A DNA stretch of 64,000 nt from Hydrogenophaga sp. BPS33 (GCF_009859475.1 NZ_CP044549.1:2480001-2544000), one strand, 5' to 3'; shown: positions 8,030 through 17,372, counted from the first letter of the stretch. Notes: generated by a model not told the origin, from the letters alone. Numbers and translations: made by a program.

Positions 8030-9427
8030 GATGGCGATCTCCAAGGCTTTGGCTTGTGCCTTCACCTGGTTTTCCGGGCATGCCAGGAGGGCATGGCAGA
8101 CGTTCTGTACCTCGATGGGGTAGAGCTTTCGCATGTCGGTATCGCGCTGGATCCGCTCCGTGATTTCCGCGTGCGTTCTGGCGGCAAGCGCCGCGCGGCT
8201 GATGTGTTGTCTCAATTCCGGGAGACCGTGCTGCTCCGCAAACGGGTAAGTCCATTTCTGTGCCTTCTCGTACGAACGCAGCACGCTGGGGGGCGGGAAA
8301 TACTTCAGCATGTGCAGCGGTTGAGGCAAGGTCTTCAGGATCGTCAGGACCTTTGCGCCGTCGCCCGCGTCGATCGCGGTCATCAGGTCGTTCTGGACTT
8401 GCGCGCGGCGAAGGATCTCGTCCGCATTCTGCAATTCGACTTTCGCAGCCGCTCCCGCTGCCTTCTCAGTGGGATCCCTGAGGTCGGCAGGACTGCGGGG
8501 CTTGCGGGCGACGCCCGTGGTGGCCGTGATGGTGGTGTTTGTGGTGGTGGTTGTCGTCGTGGCCGTGGTCGCCGACATGCTGTTCATCGTGGTCGGCGCC
8601 AGCGTCGATGTATCGGACACGCTGCGCTTGTGCGATTTGCGTTGCTGCGATGTGCTGGCGGTGCTTCTTTCCATGCGCGAGTCGATGGAGGAGGCGGTGG
8701 TGCTGATATCGCTGTGGCCTGCGCCGCTGCGCGGGACGGTCTTGGGTGTCGCCTTGAGTGGGGCGACGGTGTTGGCCTCTTCGTCGTCGTTGTCTTCTTC
8801 TTCCGACCGGTAGTCCGATTCGGACAGCTGATCGGCATCGATCTCCTGCGCGATCTCGCCCACGGTTTTGGGGGCGGGTTGCTCCTTGTGGATGTCGACG
8901 TGGACGCGCCATTGATCGCAAATCCACTGCAGCATCTGCTCGCAGGCCGGGTCGCCCAACAGGCCCTGGATCGTTGCGGCCTTGCGCAGCAATATTCCCG
9001 CCACCGTGACCGCCTTGTCGCTCTTGCCCGGGTAGGCGTCAAACCCCATGTAGACGCCCAAGGCGTCTGGTGTCTCGCTTCCACAGACCCGCCGGTTCTC
9101 GACGACCAGGGCTTGCAACTGCTGCTTGACGGTCTCGACGTGGTGGGGGACTTTGAAGAGTTCCTCGACCAGCAGACTGCGCGCCTCGATGGCCTTGCGG
9201 GTGTTGTTCCAGTACAAGCCCCGTTGTTCTGCCTTGCGGTCCACGACCGCGAAGACGACCGTCGTGCTGTTGCTCGCGTTTGCGGTGGAGGTGGTGTTGG
9301 CCTGGCTTCGCGAGGTGCCGCCCCGTCCGGCTTGCTTCTGAAGCGGACCTAGGGTGATGCCCCAATCGCTGGGTGGCGTGACGGGGTTGGCCGAATGAGG
9401 GCGGGGGGTGGCGGTGCTTTGGGCCAT
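8021..9427 (-). pseudogene. 5' fragment of an unknown low-complexity gene disrupted by the IS
   Basis: Encodes the first 469 residues of an original 625. The start is ATG 9427, preceded by GGAG. The N-terminus is polar (MAQSTATPRPHSANP), the middle has an acidic patch (SEEEDNDDEEA) and a Ser/Thr-rich stretch with a run of seven threonines near residues 290-310, and the C-terminal part is helical. I recognise no family. The segment NDLMTAIDAGDGAKVLTILK resembles FGLWDAIQQEDEAAVLRHLL at the end of the gene at 15391, hinting at common origin. After the insertion point the frame stays open through the IS to 6731, which would give an 898-residue chimera. It follows the sulfatase gene by 104 bases on the same strand. 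Confidence 0.75.
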
Positions 9428-9481
9428 GGATTGAACTCCAGGTGGGAATGGGTTCCGTGGGTAACCCATGCCATCCCGAGG

Positions 9482-9497
9482 TTCCCCCATGGGGGAA
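9482..9497. repeat. GC-rich palindrome TTCCCCCATGGGGGAA between genes
   Basis: Perfect 16-bp palindrome in the gap between the sulfatase stop and the disrupted gene start. It belongs to the same style of C5/G5 hairpins seen near 46480 and 57586. It could act as a weak terminator for the sulfatase transcript, but no T-run follows. Confidence 0.5.
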
Positions 9498-9531
9498 GCC
9501 GCGTCGCTTGCCCGTGGGGCGGGCGAGGCGT

Positions 9532-11115
9532 CTATGCCGCCGCGCCCGGATACGGGCTGTCGTCCACCGCCGACAGCATCGCCCGCGCGAGCCGCTCCAT
9601 GAGTTCGCGCCGCAAGGGTAGCGAGGCCGTCTCGTCCCAGAGGTTGCGCAACTCCAGCGGGTCCGCGCCGAGGTCGTAGAGCTCGCCCCACGGCTGGCCG
9701 TCGTACACCGTCAACCGGTGTTGGTGGTCGCGCAGCGTGCGCATGCGCACACGGCGGTCCATGCCGAAGTCGCTGCGCTGGCTCTCTTCCTCGATCAGCA
9801 GTTGCGTGCGCACCTCGGTGGCGTCGCCACGGATCACGGGCAACAGCGAGGACCCTTGCATGCCATTCGCCGCTGGCAGGCCCGCGCGTTCGAGCACGGT
9901 GGCGGCGATGTCGATGGTCTGCGTCAGCGCGCTGCTGGCGGCGTTCGCTGAAGCCTGCGCGCCATCGCGCCAGATGAAGGGCACGCGCGTCAACGCGGGG
10001 TAGTGCAGCCCGCCCTTGAACATCAGGCCGCGCTCGCCCAGCAGGTCGCCGTGGTCGCTGGTGAACATCACCACGGTGTTGTCGTCCAACCCGAGCGCGC
10101 GCAATTGCGCCATGACGCGGCCGATGCTGTCGTCGATGTGCGCCAGGCTGCCGTGGTTGAGCGCCAGCGCTTCGCGCACTTCCTGCTCGGAACAGGCGAA
10201 GCTGCCGTAACCGGGGCGAAACGCCGGGTTGGCGCGGCGCTGCTCGCGCAGCCATGGCACAGGCGGCGGCGGGTTCGTGAGCTCGGCGTTGAACGAGGCG
10301 GGCAGGGACACGTCTTGCGGGCGGAACATGTCCCAGTACCGGCCCGGTGGCGTGAACGGGTGGTGCGGGTCGGGGAACGAGCACTGCACGAAGAAGGGCT
10401 GGTCTTCGCGCGCCAGCCGCGCGAGTTGTTCGCAGGTCTGGGTGGCGATGTAGGCCGTGGGGTACAGCTCTTCGGGCACGCGCGTGCGCCAGGCCTGGCG
10501 CAGTTTCGCCAGCTGCAGGCCGGGCGTGGGAATGGCGTTGTCGGGGCCGATCAGTTGGTCCGCGTCGGGCGTCTGCTCGCGCAGCCAGCGCCGCCAGTGG
10601 CCGTGTTGTTCGTCGGCGTGGCCGATGGTCAGGCGCGCTTGCTCGAAGCCGTAGTAGGGCAGGTCGAGCTCGAACGTGGGGTCGTCCTCCCAACGCTTCC
10701 ACACCTCTTGCCCGTAGCGGCCGGGGAAGGGCTGCAGCGCGTCCTGTGGCCGGCGCTGGGCGGCCGAGGGCCACAGGGGCGGGATGGTCGTGATGTTCTG
10801 CAGGTGGCACTTGCCCACCAGCGCGGTCTGGTAGCCGGATGCGCGCAAAGTCTCGACAAAGGTGCGTTCGCCCAGCGAGAGTTCGCGCCCGTTCATCTGC
10901 AGGCCGTGCACGCTTGGCAAGCGCCCGGTCATGAGCGAGGCGCGGTTGGGCTGGCAGATCGGGGTGGCGACGTGGAAGTGATCGAAGCGGCAGCCCTGTG
11001 CGGCCAGCGCGTCGATGTGCGGCGTGCGCACCTCGGCGTTGCCGTAACAGCCGAGGTGGTCGGCGCGGTGCTGGTCGGTGATGAACAGCAGGAAGTTGGG
11101 GCGCTTGCGCGTCAC
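9532..11115 (-). CDS. Sulfatase / alkaline-phosphatase superfamily hydrolase
   Basis: A 527-residue type I sulfatase. The N-terminus NFLLFITDQHRADHLGCYGN supplies the metal-binding Asp, and CQPNRASLMTGR around residues 54-65 contains the C-x-P-x-R motif whose Cys54 is converted to formylglycine. A metal-binding FTSDHGD is present further on. No signal peptide is seen, so it is probably cytoplasmic; arylsulfatase, choline-sulfatase-like or phosphonate monoester hydrolase activity are all possible. The GTG start at 11115 sits one base after the stop codon of the Bug receptor gene, so the two are co-transcribed. The receptor may import the sulfate ester or its acid. Confidence 0.88.
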   Translation of the reverse strand: MTRKRPNFLLFITDQHRADHLGCYGNAEVRTPHIDALAAQGCRFDHFHVATPICQPNRASLMTGRLPSVHGLQMNGRELSLGERTFVETLRASGYQTALVGKCHLQNITTIPPLWPSAAQRRPQDALQPFPGRYGQEVWKRWEDDPTFELDLPYYGFEQARLTIGHADEQHGHWRRWLREQTPDADQLIGPDNAIPTPGLQLAKLRQAWRTRVPEELYPTAYIATQTCEQLARLAREDQPFFVQCSFPDPHHPFTPPGRYWDMFRPQDVSLPASFNAELTNPPPPVPWLREQRRANPAFRPGYGSFACSEQEVREALALNHGSLAHIDDSIGRVMAQLRALGLDDNTVVMFTSDHGDLLGERGLMFKGGLHYPALTRVPFIWRDGAQASANAASSALTQTIDIAATVLERAGLPAANGMQGSSLLPVIRGDATEVRTQLLIEEESQRSDFGMDRRVRMRTLRDHQHRLTVYDGQPWGELYDLGADPLELRNLWDETASLPLRRELMERLARAMLSAVDDSPYPGAAA

Positions 11116-11116
11116 C

Positions 11117-12106
11117 TCAATCTGCCTTGATATTGAGTTCCTTGGCCAGCTTGCCGTAACGCTCGTTGTCGGCCTTCATGAAATCGGCGAGCACCTGTGG
11201 CGAGCCACCCAGAATGTCCAGGCCCGCGCCGGCCAGCTTCTCGCGCACGTCGGGCAACTGCAGTGCGTCGTTGAACTCCTTGTTCAGGCGAGTGACCACG
11301 GCGGCAGGGGTGCCGGTGGGCGCGAACACGCCGTACCAGGCGTTCACTTCGACACCGGCCACGCCTTGTTCGCCGGCGGTGGGCACGTCGGGCAGCAGCG
11401 GCGAGCGCTTCTTCTCGGTCAGGGCCAGGGGCACCAGCTTGCCGCCCTTGATGTGCGGCACCGCGCCGCCCAGGCCGGTGAACAGCAGCTTGACTTCGCC
11501 GCTGAGCGCGGCGGTGATCGACGGGCCGACACCGCGGTAGGGCACGTGCATCAGGTCCACCTTCGCGGCGCTCTTGAGCATCTCGCCCGCGAAGTGCATG
11601 GGTGAGCCGTTGCCGGGGCTGCCGTAGGGCAGGCCGGGCGACTTCTTCGCGGCCTCCAGCGCGGCCTTGAGCGTGGTCACGCCGAGCTGCGGGTTGGCCA
11701 CCAGCACCATGGGCGTGGTGGCGGGCGAGATCACCGGCACCAGGTCCTTGTGCACGTCCAGGCCGCCGCCCGCGCCGGCCGGCAGCACGTGGGGCGAGAT
11801 CACCATGGTGTTGGGCGTGAGCAGGATGGTGTGGCCATCGGCGGCCGAGCGCGCGACCATGCCTGCGCCCAGCAGCGCGCCTGCGCCGGGGCGGTTGTCC
11901 ACCACCACCGGCTGGCCGAGTTTGGGGGCGAGTTTCTCGGCCAGCACGCGCGCCGCCAGGTCGGGGCCGCCGCCGGGCGGGAAGGGCACGACGATGGTGA
12001 TGGGCTTGCCAGGGAAGGTTTGCGCGAGCGCCGCGAAGGGCAGTGCCGCGGCCAGTGCCGCGCCGAGCAGGCCGAGGGTGAAGTTGCGCTTGTGGTTTGA
12101 GCTCAT
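11117..12106 (-). CDS. Bug-family TTT transporter substrate-binding protein
   Basis: A 329-residue periplasmic receptor with a signal peptide (MSSNHKRNFTLGLLGAALAA, then ALAQ). Family motifs: VPFPPGGGPDLAAR, VVDNRPGAGALLG, a DGHTILLTPNT segment and YGSPGNGSPMHFAGE. It lies between the flavin monooxygenase gene (38-base gap) and the sulfatase gene (1-base gap), implying one transcript and uptake of the substrate used by those enzymes. Confidence 0.9.
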   Translation of the reverse strand: MSSNHKRNFTLGLLGAALAAALPFAALAQTFPGKPITIVVPFPPGGGPDLAARVLAEKLAPKLGQPVVVDNRPGAGALLGAGMVARSAADGHTILLTPNTMVISPHVLPAGAGGGLDVHKDLVPVISPATTPMVLVANPQLGVTTLKAALEAAKKSPGLPYGSPGNGSPMHFAGEMLKSAAKVDLMHVPYRGVGPSITAALSGEVKLLFTGLGGAVPHIKGGKLVPLALTEKKRSPLLPDVPTAGEQGVAGVEVNAWYGVFAPTGTPAAVVTRLNKEFNDALQLPDVREKLAGAGLDILGGSPQVLADFMKADNERYGKLAKELNIKAD

Positions 12107-12143
12107 GTCGGTCTCCGGTTCGTGGTGGTTGTGGTTGTGGTGA

Positions 12144-13283
12144 TCAGGCCGTGGCCAACGGTTCGTTCCAGGCGTCGTAGCCGTACACCCAGTCGGCGTT
12201 GCCCTGGCCCTTCATCCACTGGTTGCCGCGCGAACCGATCTGGATCTTGGCGGTGCGTTCCTGGCGCGTCTTCTCGTAGCGGCGCAGCGCTTGCACGGCT
12301 TGCGCGCGGTCGCTCACACCGGCCAGCGCACGGCCCAGCACCACCGCGTCTTCGATCGCCATGCCCGCGCCTTGCGCCATGAAGGGCAGCATCGGGTGGC
12401 TGGCGTCTCCCAGCAGCGTCACCGTGCCCACCGACCACTGCGGCAGCGGGTCGCGTTCGTACAGCGCGCTCTTGAGCGTGGTGTCGCAAGCGTCGAGCAG
12501 CGCGCGCGCGTCGGCGTGGAAGTCTTTGTAGAAGCCGCGCAGTTCGTCCACGTCGCCTTCGCTGGTCCACGATTCCTCGGTCCAGCTTTCCTGCCCGGTG
12601 GTGGCGAACACGAAGGTTTCCTTGCCCTGGTTGAGCGGGAAGGTGACGATCTGGCTGTGCGGGTTCGGGCCCCACCACTTGGTGAAGGCTTCGATCTCGG
12701 GCACGTGCCGCACGCGCGCGGTGGGCACGACCGAGCGGAACGACACCACGCCGGTAAAGCGCGGGCGCTCCTCGCCGAACAGCGCAGTGCGCACGCGCGA
12801 GTGGATGCCATCGGCGCCCACCACCACGTCGAAGCGGCCTTCGCTGCCGTCCTCGAACTGCACGTTCACGCCCGCGTCGTCCTGCGTGAGCGTCTTCACG
12901 CGTTTGTCGAACTGGATGTTCTCGAGCGGGAAGTTCTCCGCCAGCGCGTTGATGATGTCGGCGCGGTGGATGGTGACCTGCGGCGCGCCGTACTGCTGCT
13001 CGGCGATGTTGCCCATGCCCAGGCGCGAGGTTTCCTGGCCGGTGTCCCAGTCGCGGCTGATGCGAAAGGTCGGGCGCGCGCCGCGCTCGCGGATCGCCGG
13101 GCCCGCGCCCAGTCCGTCGATGGCGCGCACCACGTTGGGCGTGAGGTTGATGTCGGCGCCCACGCGCGAGAAGCCCTTGGCCTGCTCGAACACGGTCACG
13201 TCATGGCCTTGCTTGGCGCAAGCGATGGCGGCGGCCAGTCCGCCCACACCACCGCCGGCGATACCGATTTTCAAATTGCTCAT
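12144..13283 (-). CDS. FAD-dependent aromatic monooxygenase, 6-hydroxynicotinate 3-monooxygenase (NicC)-like
   Basis: A 379-residue class A flavoprotein hydroxylase. It has the GxGxxG nucleotide motif (GIAGGGVGGLAAAIA, residues 7-21), the VVGADGIHSRVR motif (DG fingerprint, near 155-166) and LLGDASHPMLPFMAQGAGMA (GD motif, near 280-300). The C-terminal WVYGYD and the ITIHR-like TIHRAD segment resemble NicC, which decarboxylates and hydroxylates 6-hydroxynicotinate; salicylate-type hydroxylases are the alternative. It heads a minus-strand unit with the Bug receptor and sulfatase, and diverges from an AraC regulator 92 bases away. Confidence 0.87.
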   Translation of the reverse strand: MSNLKIGIAGGGVGGLAAAIACAKQGHDVTVFEQAKGFSRVGADINLTPNVVRAIDGLGAGPAIRERGARPTFRISRDWDTGQETSRLGMGNIAEQQYGAPQVTIHRADIINALAENFPLENIQFDKRVKTLTQDDAGVNVQFEDGSEGRFDVVVGADGIHSRVRTALFGEERPRFTGVVSFRSVVPTARVRHVPEIEAFTKWWGPNPHSQIVTFPLNQGKETFVFATTGQESWTEESWTSEGDVDELRGFYKDFHADARALLDACDTTLKSALYERDPLPQWSVGTVTLLGDASHPMLPFMAQGAGMAIEDAVVLGRALAGVSDRAQAVQALRRYEKTRQERTAKIQIGSRGNQWMKGQGNADWVYGYDAWNEPLATA

Positions 13284-13375
13284 GGGGCTGCTCCTGCCAT
13301 TGCGATCCGCGCATTGTTCTGCGCATGGCGTGTGCGCTCAACCGCTCGGACGCTCGAAATGGGTACGATTCGTCC

Positions 13376-14365
13376 ATGGATGTCCTCAGCGAAGTCCTCG
13401 CCATCTGCCGCGCCGAGCGCGCGGTGACGGCGCGGTTCCACCTCTCAGCACCCTGGGGCCTGCATTCCAACGGGGTGTCGGGCTCGGCCATGATCCGCAT
13501 GGCGCGCGGCGCGCCCTGGTGGGTGGAGGCGGCGGGCGGGGGTGGGCCGGTGCGCGTGGAGCCGGGCGACCTGGTGATGATGCCGCTGGGTGCGGCGCAC
13601 CGCATGGGGTCCGCGCCCGATGCGCCCACGGTACCGTTCGCGCAACTGCTCACCCAGCGCACGCCGGGCGCTCGCGACGAAGCCCCGCTGGACCTGCGCC
13701 ATGGCGGCGGTGGCGAAGGCTGCGAAATGTTCAGCGCCTTGCTGTGGTTCTCGGCCTACTGCCGGCACTCGGTGCTCAGCGTCCTGCCACCGCTCATCCA
13801 CGTGCGCGCGAGCGAACTGCCCACCGCGGTGATCCTCGCCGCGTCCATGGAAACCCTGGTCACCGAAACGCTGGACCAGCGCCCGGGCTGGCGCCTGTCG
13901 GCCAGCCGCATGGGCGAGCTCTTGCTCATCAACATCCTGCGGGGTCACCTGTTGCGCGAGGCCGGTGCGGCAGAGGCCAACTGGTGGCGCGGCCTGTCGG
14001 ACCCCGCGATTGCCCGCAGCATCGCCGCCATGCACCGCGAGCCCGCGCGCAGCTGGACCGTGGAAGCGCTGGCACGCGAGGCGGCCATGTCGCGCTCGCG
14101 CTTCAGCGACCGGTTCAAGACTCTGGTGGGCGACACGCCGATGGGCTACCTCGGCGGGCACCGCATGGCGTTGGCCGCCGAGCAACTGGAGGCCGGCTTC
14201 CTGCCACTCGCGCAGGTGGCGCAGGACGCGGGGTATGAGTCCGACAAGGTGTTCGCGCGTGCGTTCCGGCGCTGGTCGGGCTTGTCGCCGACGGCGTATG
14301 CGAAGCGCGAAGTGGCGCGCAGGACGGCGATGAGCGATCCGCACACGGCTTCGGCACAGCACTGA
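13376..14365 (+). CDS. AraC-family transcriptional regulator with N-terminal cupin domain
   Basis: A 329-residue regulator. The N-terminal half is an AraC_6-type cupin (GSAMIRMARGAPWWVE, then VEPGDLVMMPLGAAHRMG). The C-terminal 100 residues hold two helix-turn-helix motifs: WTVEALAREAAMSRSRFSDR and PLAQVAQDAGYESDKVFARA, ending in the GLSPTAYAKRE signature. The ATG at 13376 is preferred; an open frame extends 17 codons further without a ribosome site. Divergent from the NicC-like gene, so it most likely activates that operon. The 92-bp gap contains GCGCA-N6-TGCGC (13309-13324), a weak candidate dyad. Confidence 0.88.
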   Translation: MDVLSEVLAICRAERAVTARFHLSAPWGLHSNGVSGSAMIRMARGAPWWVEAAGGGGPVRVEPGDLVMMPLGAAHRMGSAPDAPTVPFAQLLTQRTPGARDEAPLDLRHGGGGEGCEMFSALLWFSAYCRHSVLSVLPPLIHVRASELPTAVILAASMETLVTETLDQRPGWRLSASRMGELLLINILRGHLLREAGAAEANWWRGLSDPAIARSIAAMHREPARSWTVEALAREAAMSRSRFSDRFKTLVGDTPMGYLGGHRMALAAEQLEAGFLPLAQVAQDAGYESDKVFARAFRRWSGLSPTAYAKREVARRTAMSDPHTASAQH

Positions 14366-14462
14366 TCCGTTGGGGAATGCCACCTCGGAACGGTTGCGCA
14401 AGGGCCGTTACCCAGGCCGAGATTCAACGCATGTCTGCGTTGGACGCAAGCTTGAAGGAGTG

Positions 14463-15269
14463 ATGGTGAAGCGGACCACGACAGAACCGGGATATGTGCC
14501 CCTCCCTTTATCCATGGGTACCAATCCTCCTGCGCAGAAGCCGCGTGTGGTGCAGCAGGACCCATTGCCACGTGTCACGCAACAGGCACCGTCGCAAGGC
14601 ACCCAGGGCGCGCTGCCCCCGGCCTTTCAACAGCCTCCGCCTGTCCCCACGGTACGCCGGGATCAGCCGCGCTTCTTCACCTCGGAAAGCCTTCTCAGTG
14701 GCGCTTACACGGTCGGCCAGGGAACGCAGCAGCAGAAGCGCTTTCTGCCCATGAGTGCCTTCCATCCCACGCGAGTCCCGGTGCCCACCGTGTCGCCATC
14801 TGCCGCGGCTCCACAGGCGCTTGCGCCGTGGATCCTGGAGGAGGACGAGGTGCTCGAGGCGCATCCTCACATCCATCTTCAGGCCGGGAGTGGGTATCGA
14901 TTTGAAGATGACAAGGGCCGTCGCTTCGAGTTGCGATGGAGCGAGCTTCCTGAGCTGTGGTGCGATGGCAAACGGTTCGTTGAACTGCCGGATGCCGGTG
15001 GTGCTGTCCAGATCCTGGGGGCGTTGTTTGACGCGGAGCTTCGATCGCCTGGAGAGTATGTCGAATGCCAACAACTCAATGGAAAGATCCTGAAAATCAA
15101 AGGAAAGGGACTCCTTAGCAGAACGACGGACGGGTTGAATTCCCTGGCGGCGGTCTTGGGCGCATCGGTGGTGCAGCGCTTTGGAAAAGCCGATGTCCAG
15201 GTCGTTTGCAAGTTGCAGGTTGTTCCAGCCATCACCCGGCCTGCAGGAGCCGTTGGGACATCGCAATGA
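14463..15269 (+). CDS. Unknown protein with Pro/Gln-rich N-terminus, paralogue of the next gene
   Basis: A 268-residue protein of unknown function. Residues 1-110 are Pro/Gln/Thr-rich and look disordered; residues 125-260 form a domain shared with the next gene: FELRWSELPELWCDGKRFVEL and GGAVQILGALFDAELRSPGEY here align with YELQWSKTPELWRDGARAV and GAVQLLGALVYGRIKSPNKH there. AAGGAG lies only 2 bases before ATG 14463 and 5 before GTG 14466, so the exact start is uncertain. No signal peptide. The layout of a disordered polar N-terminus and a compact domain is like secreted effectors, but that is only a guess. Confidence 0.7.
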   Translation: MVKRTTTEPGYVPLPLSMGTNPPAQKPRVVQQDPLPRVTQQAPSQGTQGALPPAFQQPPPVPTVRRDQPRFFTSESLLSGAYTVGQGTQQQKRFLPMSAFHPTRVPVPTVSPSAAAPQALAPWILEEDEVLEAHPHIHLQAGSGYRFEDDKGRRFELRWSELPELWCDGKRFVELPDAGGAVQILGALFDAELRSPGEYVECQQLNGKILKIKGKGLLSRTTDGLNSLAAVLGASVVQRFGKADVQVVCKLQVVPAITRPAGAVGTSQ

Positions 15270-15390
15270 AATGGACTTGCCCATATGGGTCTCCTCCTCC
15301 AAGGCAACGTTCCCGCAACCGTGCCCGTGAGAGCGTTATCCAGCGGCACGGGCGGTGCCACCCCGCCTGCCGCGACCCCAAGGAGCTCTC

Positions 15391-16494
15391 ATGAAGCGGG
15401 TCGCCGCAGATTCAGATCTGCGGGTATTGCCGCAGACACCGACACACACACAACCGCGTCAACGTCGCCGCGAAGCGGGTGCTGAGCAAGGGAGGCGCAT
15501 CGAAGTGCAGCCGGCGTTGCCGGCTGTGGTCACCGCCACGGCAACGGTCGTTCCGAAGCTTCAGACCATGACGCCGACCGTCGAAGCACCTCCGGGACCC
15601 CACAAAGGCACTCCTCTCGAGGACCACCCTGTCATCCGGCTCGAGACGGGGAAGTGGTACTGCTTCGTCAGCGGAAATCAGCTCTATGAGCTGCAATGGA
15701 GCAAGACCCCCGAACTGTGGCGGGACGGAGCACGCGCCGTCGATATCGAGAGTACGAACGGTGCCGTCCAGCTCCTGGGAGCGTTGGTCTACGGTCGAAT
15801 AAAGTCGCCAAACAAGCATCAGTCACGCCGGTCATACGCACAACAGGTGCTGCAATTCAACGACCAGCCTTACAAGAACCTGGACTCGGCGTTCAGCGTG
15901 CTGCAGAGTGCTTTCGTGCGATCGGCTTTTTCCATGCGTGGGGCCATGGGCACGGCTTTCAGGCTTCAAGTGGAAGGTCCTTTGCCGCAGCGGCTCTCCC
16001 TATTGCCGGATGCTTCGAGCGAGCCGCCCTCGCTGGAGCAAGCCTCTGCGCAAGAGGCCGTCACCAGCGATCTACCGGTCCCGGCGTATGACGTCAGCAG
16101 GTACTTCGCGGCCGCAATACCGTTGACAGGCGTGCTTCAAGAACACCCCGGCGGGCCGCAGAACAATGCGCCGCGAGCCGAGCAGCCACCAGAAGCATGG
16201 GAAGCGTTTCTGAACCCGGAGCCCTGGCGCCGTGCGAGGGCCACGCCTGGCGTTACCGGCACTGGAACCGCAGATCCGCGGGACAGCGTGGGTGCTGCAG
16301 GCTTCGGACTGTGGGACGCGATCCAGCAAGAAGACGAAGCCGCCGTCCTGCGCCATCTGCTGAGGCCGGGCGCGTGCAGCGAGCAGATCCTCCAACTGGC
16401 CAGGCAGATGGCGGCCTCGGATCCTTCGGAGGCGCGTGACCGCATCGTGGCTGCCGTGGAACAGGCGGCCATGCTGAACACCCACACAGGTTGA
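15391..16494 (+). CDS. Unknown protein, paralogue of the preceding gene, with extra C-terminal domain
   Basis: A 367-residue protein of unknown function. The start ATG 15391 has AAGGAG 6 bases upstream. The N-terminal 60 residues are polar and basic; residues 75-200 match the domain of the preceding protein. A Pro-rich linker follows, then a helical C-terminus (FGLWDAIQQEDEAAVLRHLL, then ARQMAASDPSEARDRIVAA) resembling part of the IS-disrupted protein at 8021-9427. The pair looks like a tandem duplication followed by divergence. There is no neighbour with an assignable linked role. Confidence 0.72.
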   Translation: MKRVAADSDLRVLPQTPTHTQPRQRRREAGAEQGRRIEVQPALPAVVTATATVVPKLQTMTPTVEAPPGPHKGTPLEDHPVIRLETGKWYCFVSGNQLYELQWSKTPELWRDGARAVDIESTNGAVQLLGALVYGRIKSPNKHQSRRSYAQQVLQFNDQPYKNLDSAFSVLQSAFVRSAFSMRGAMGTAFRLQVEGPLPQRLSLLPDASSEPPSLEQASAQEAVTSDLPVPAYDVSRYFAAAIPLTGVLQEHPGGPQNNAPRAEQPPEAWEAFLNPEPWRRARATPGVTGTGTADPRDSVGAAGFGLWDAIQQEDEAAVLRHLLRPGACSEQILQLARQMAASDPSEARDRIVAAVEQAAMLNTHTG

Positions 16495-16613
16495 CGAGGT
16501 TCGGACTCGCCCAGCGACGCGGTGAGGCGGTGTAAGCCGGTGGGGATTCGCCCATGTCCCCAGTACGATCGCAGTTGCTGTAGTTGCGGCCGTTGGCCTG
16601 CCCGGGAACGACG

Positions 16614-17372
16614 ATGAAACCAAGTGCTCACGCTTCGATGCCTTTGTCGGCCATGCACAAGTGCGTGCATCTGCTGAAGGCGATGACCGAACCCGGTCCT
16701 CACCACGTGTCGACGCTGGTGAAGGCCACGGGCTTGAACAAGGCCACGGTGATACGCATCCTGGACGTGCTCACCAGCGAGGGCTATACCGTGCGCGGAC
16801 CTGACCGCGCGGTGCGGCTGGGTGTCGAGGCATTCGTGCTCGCCGCCTCTCTCGCCAGCACGGCCAGGCCTTTCGAGGGCGCTCGTCCGGGTCTTTTGCG
16901 TCTGGCGGCCGAGAGCGAGGACAACGCCTTGCTGTCGGTGCGTTCGGGGCCGGACATCGTCTGCATGGACCAGGTGCAGGGCACCTACCCGATGCGCGCG
17001 GGCTACCTGGCGCCGGGTCGACGTCTGCCACTGGGCGCTGGCAGCGCCGGCGTGGCATTCCTGGGGGCCATGCCCGAGCAGGAGGCCGATGCGGTGATCG
17101 ACGCCAATGCCCCGCGCCTGCTGGGCATGGGACGCATGGAACTCGACGACGTGCGCCAGCAAGTGAGGCTCGCCCGTCGGCAGGGTTATGCGTTGGTCAC
17201 CAATGTGGTTTTTGAGGGAACCGGCGGTATCGCCGTGCCGGTGCGGGACGCCGATGGCCGACCCGTGGCGGTGCTGTCCATCGCGGGCCTGGTGAGCCGG
17301 CTGCAGGCGCGGGAGGCCCAACTTGCGGCCATGCTGCTGCGCGAAGCTTCGGTGCTACGCGGCAGCGCCTGA
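16614..17372 (+). CDS. IclR-family transcriptional regulator
   Basis: A 252-residue IclR protein. The winged HTH is at residues 12-65 (AMHKCVHLLKAM, then VSTLVKATGLNKATVIRILDVLTSEGY). The C-terminal GAF-like effector domain runs from about residue 80, with LGAGSAGVAFLGAMP and the AVPVRDADGRPVAVLSIAG strand characteristic of the family. ATG 16614 is preferred over a TTG 30 bases upstream. It converges on the MarR gene at 17387 with a 14-base gap. Its target is not obvious; it lies next to the large oxygenase locus and could control part of it. Confidence 0.9.
   Translation: MKPSAHASMPLSAMHKCVHLLKAMTEPGPHHVSTLVKATGLNKATVIRILDVLTSEGYTVRGPDRAVRLGVEAFVLAASLASTARPFEGARPGLLRLAAESEDNALLSVRSGPDIVCMDQVQGTYPMRAGYLAPGRRLPLGAGSAGVAFLGAMPEQEADAVIDANAPRLLGMGRMELDDVRQQVRLARRQGYALVTNVVFEGTGGIAVPVRDADGRPVAVLSIAGLVSRLQAREAQLAAMLLREASVLRGSA

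Noticed and set aside
8505..8575. Triplet-like GTG/GTC repeats as a microsatellite or CRISPR-like array
   Set aside because: They encode the Thr-rich run of the disrupted protein; no spacer-repeat structure is present.
6731..10810. 1359-codon frame on the minus strand as one gene
   Set aside because: It merges a shadow of the sulfatase gene, the true 5' part of the disrupted gene and an out-of-frame read of the IS; only 8021-9427 has support.
14350..14374. TTCGG-N15-TTGGG upstream of the unknown gene at 14463, resembling a plant-inducible-promoter box
   Set aside because: One mismatch to TTCGB-N15-TTCGB, located inside the AraC coding end, and nothing similar before 15391 or 9427; not enough to claim type III regulation.
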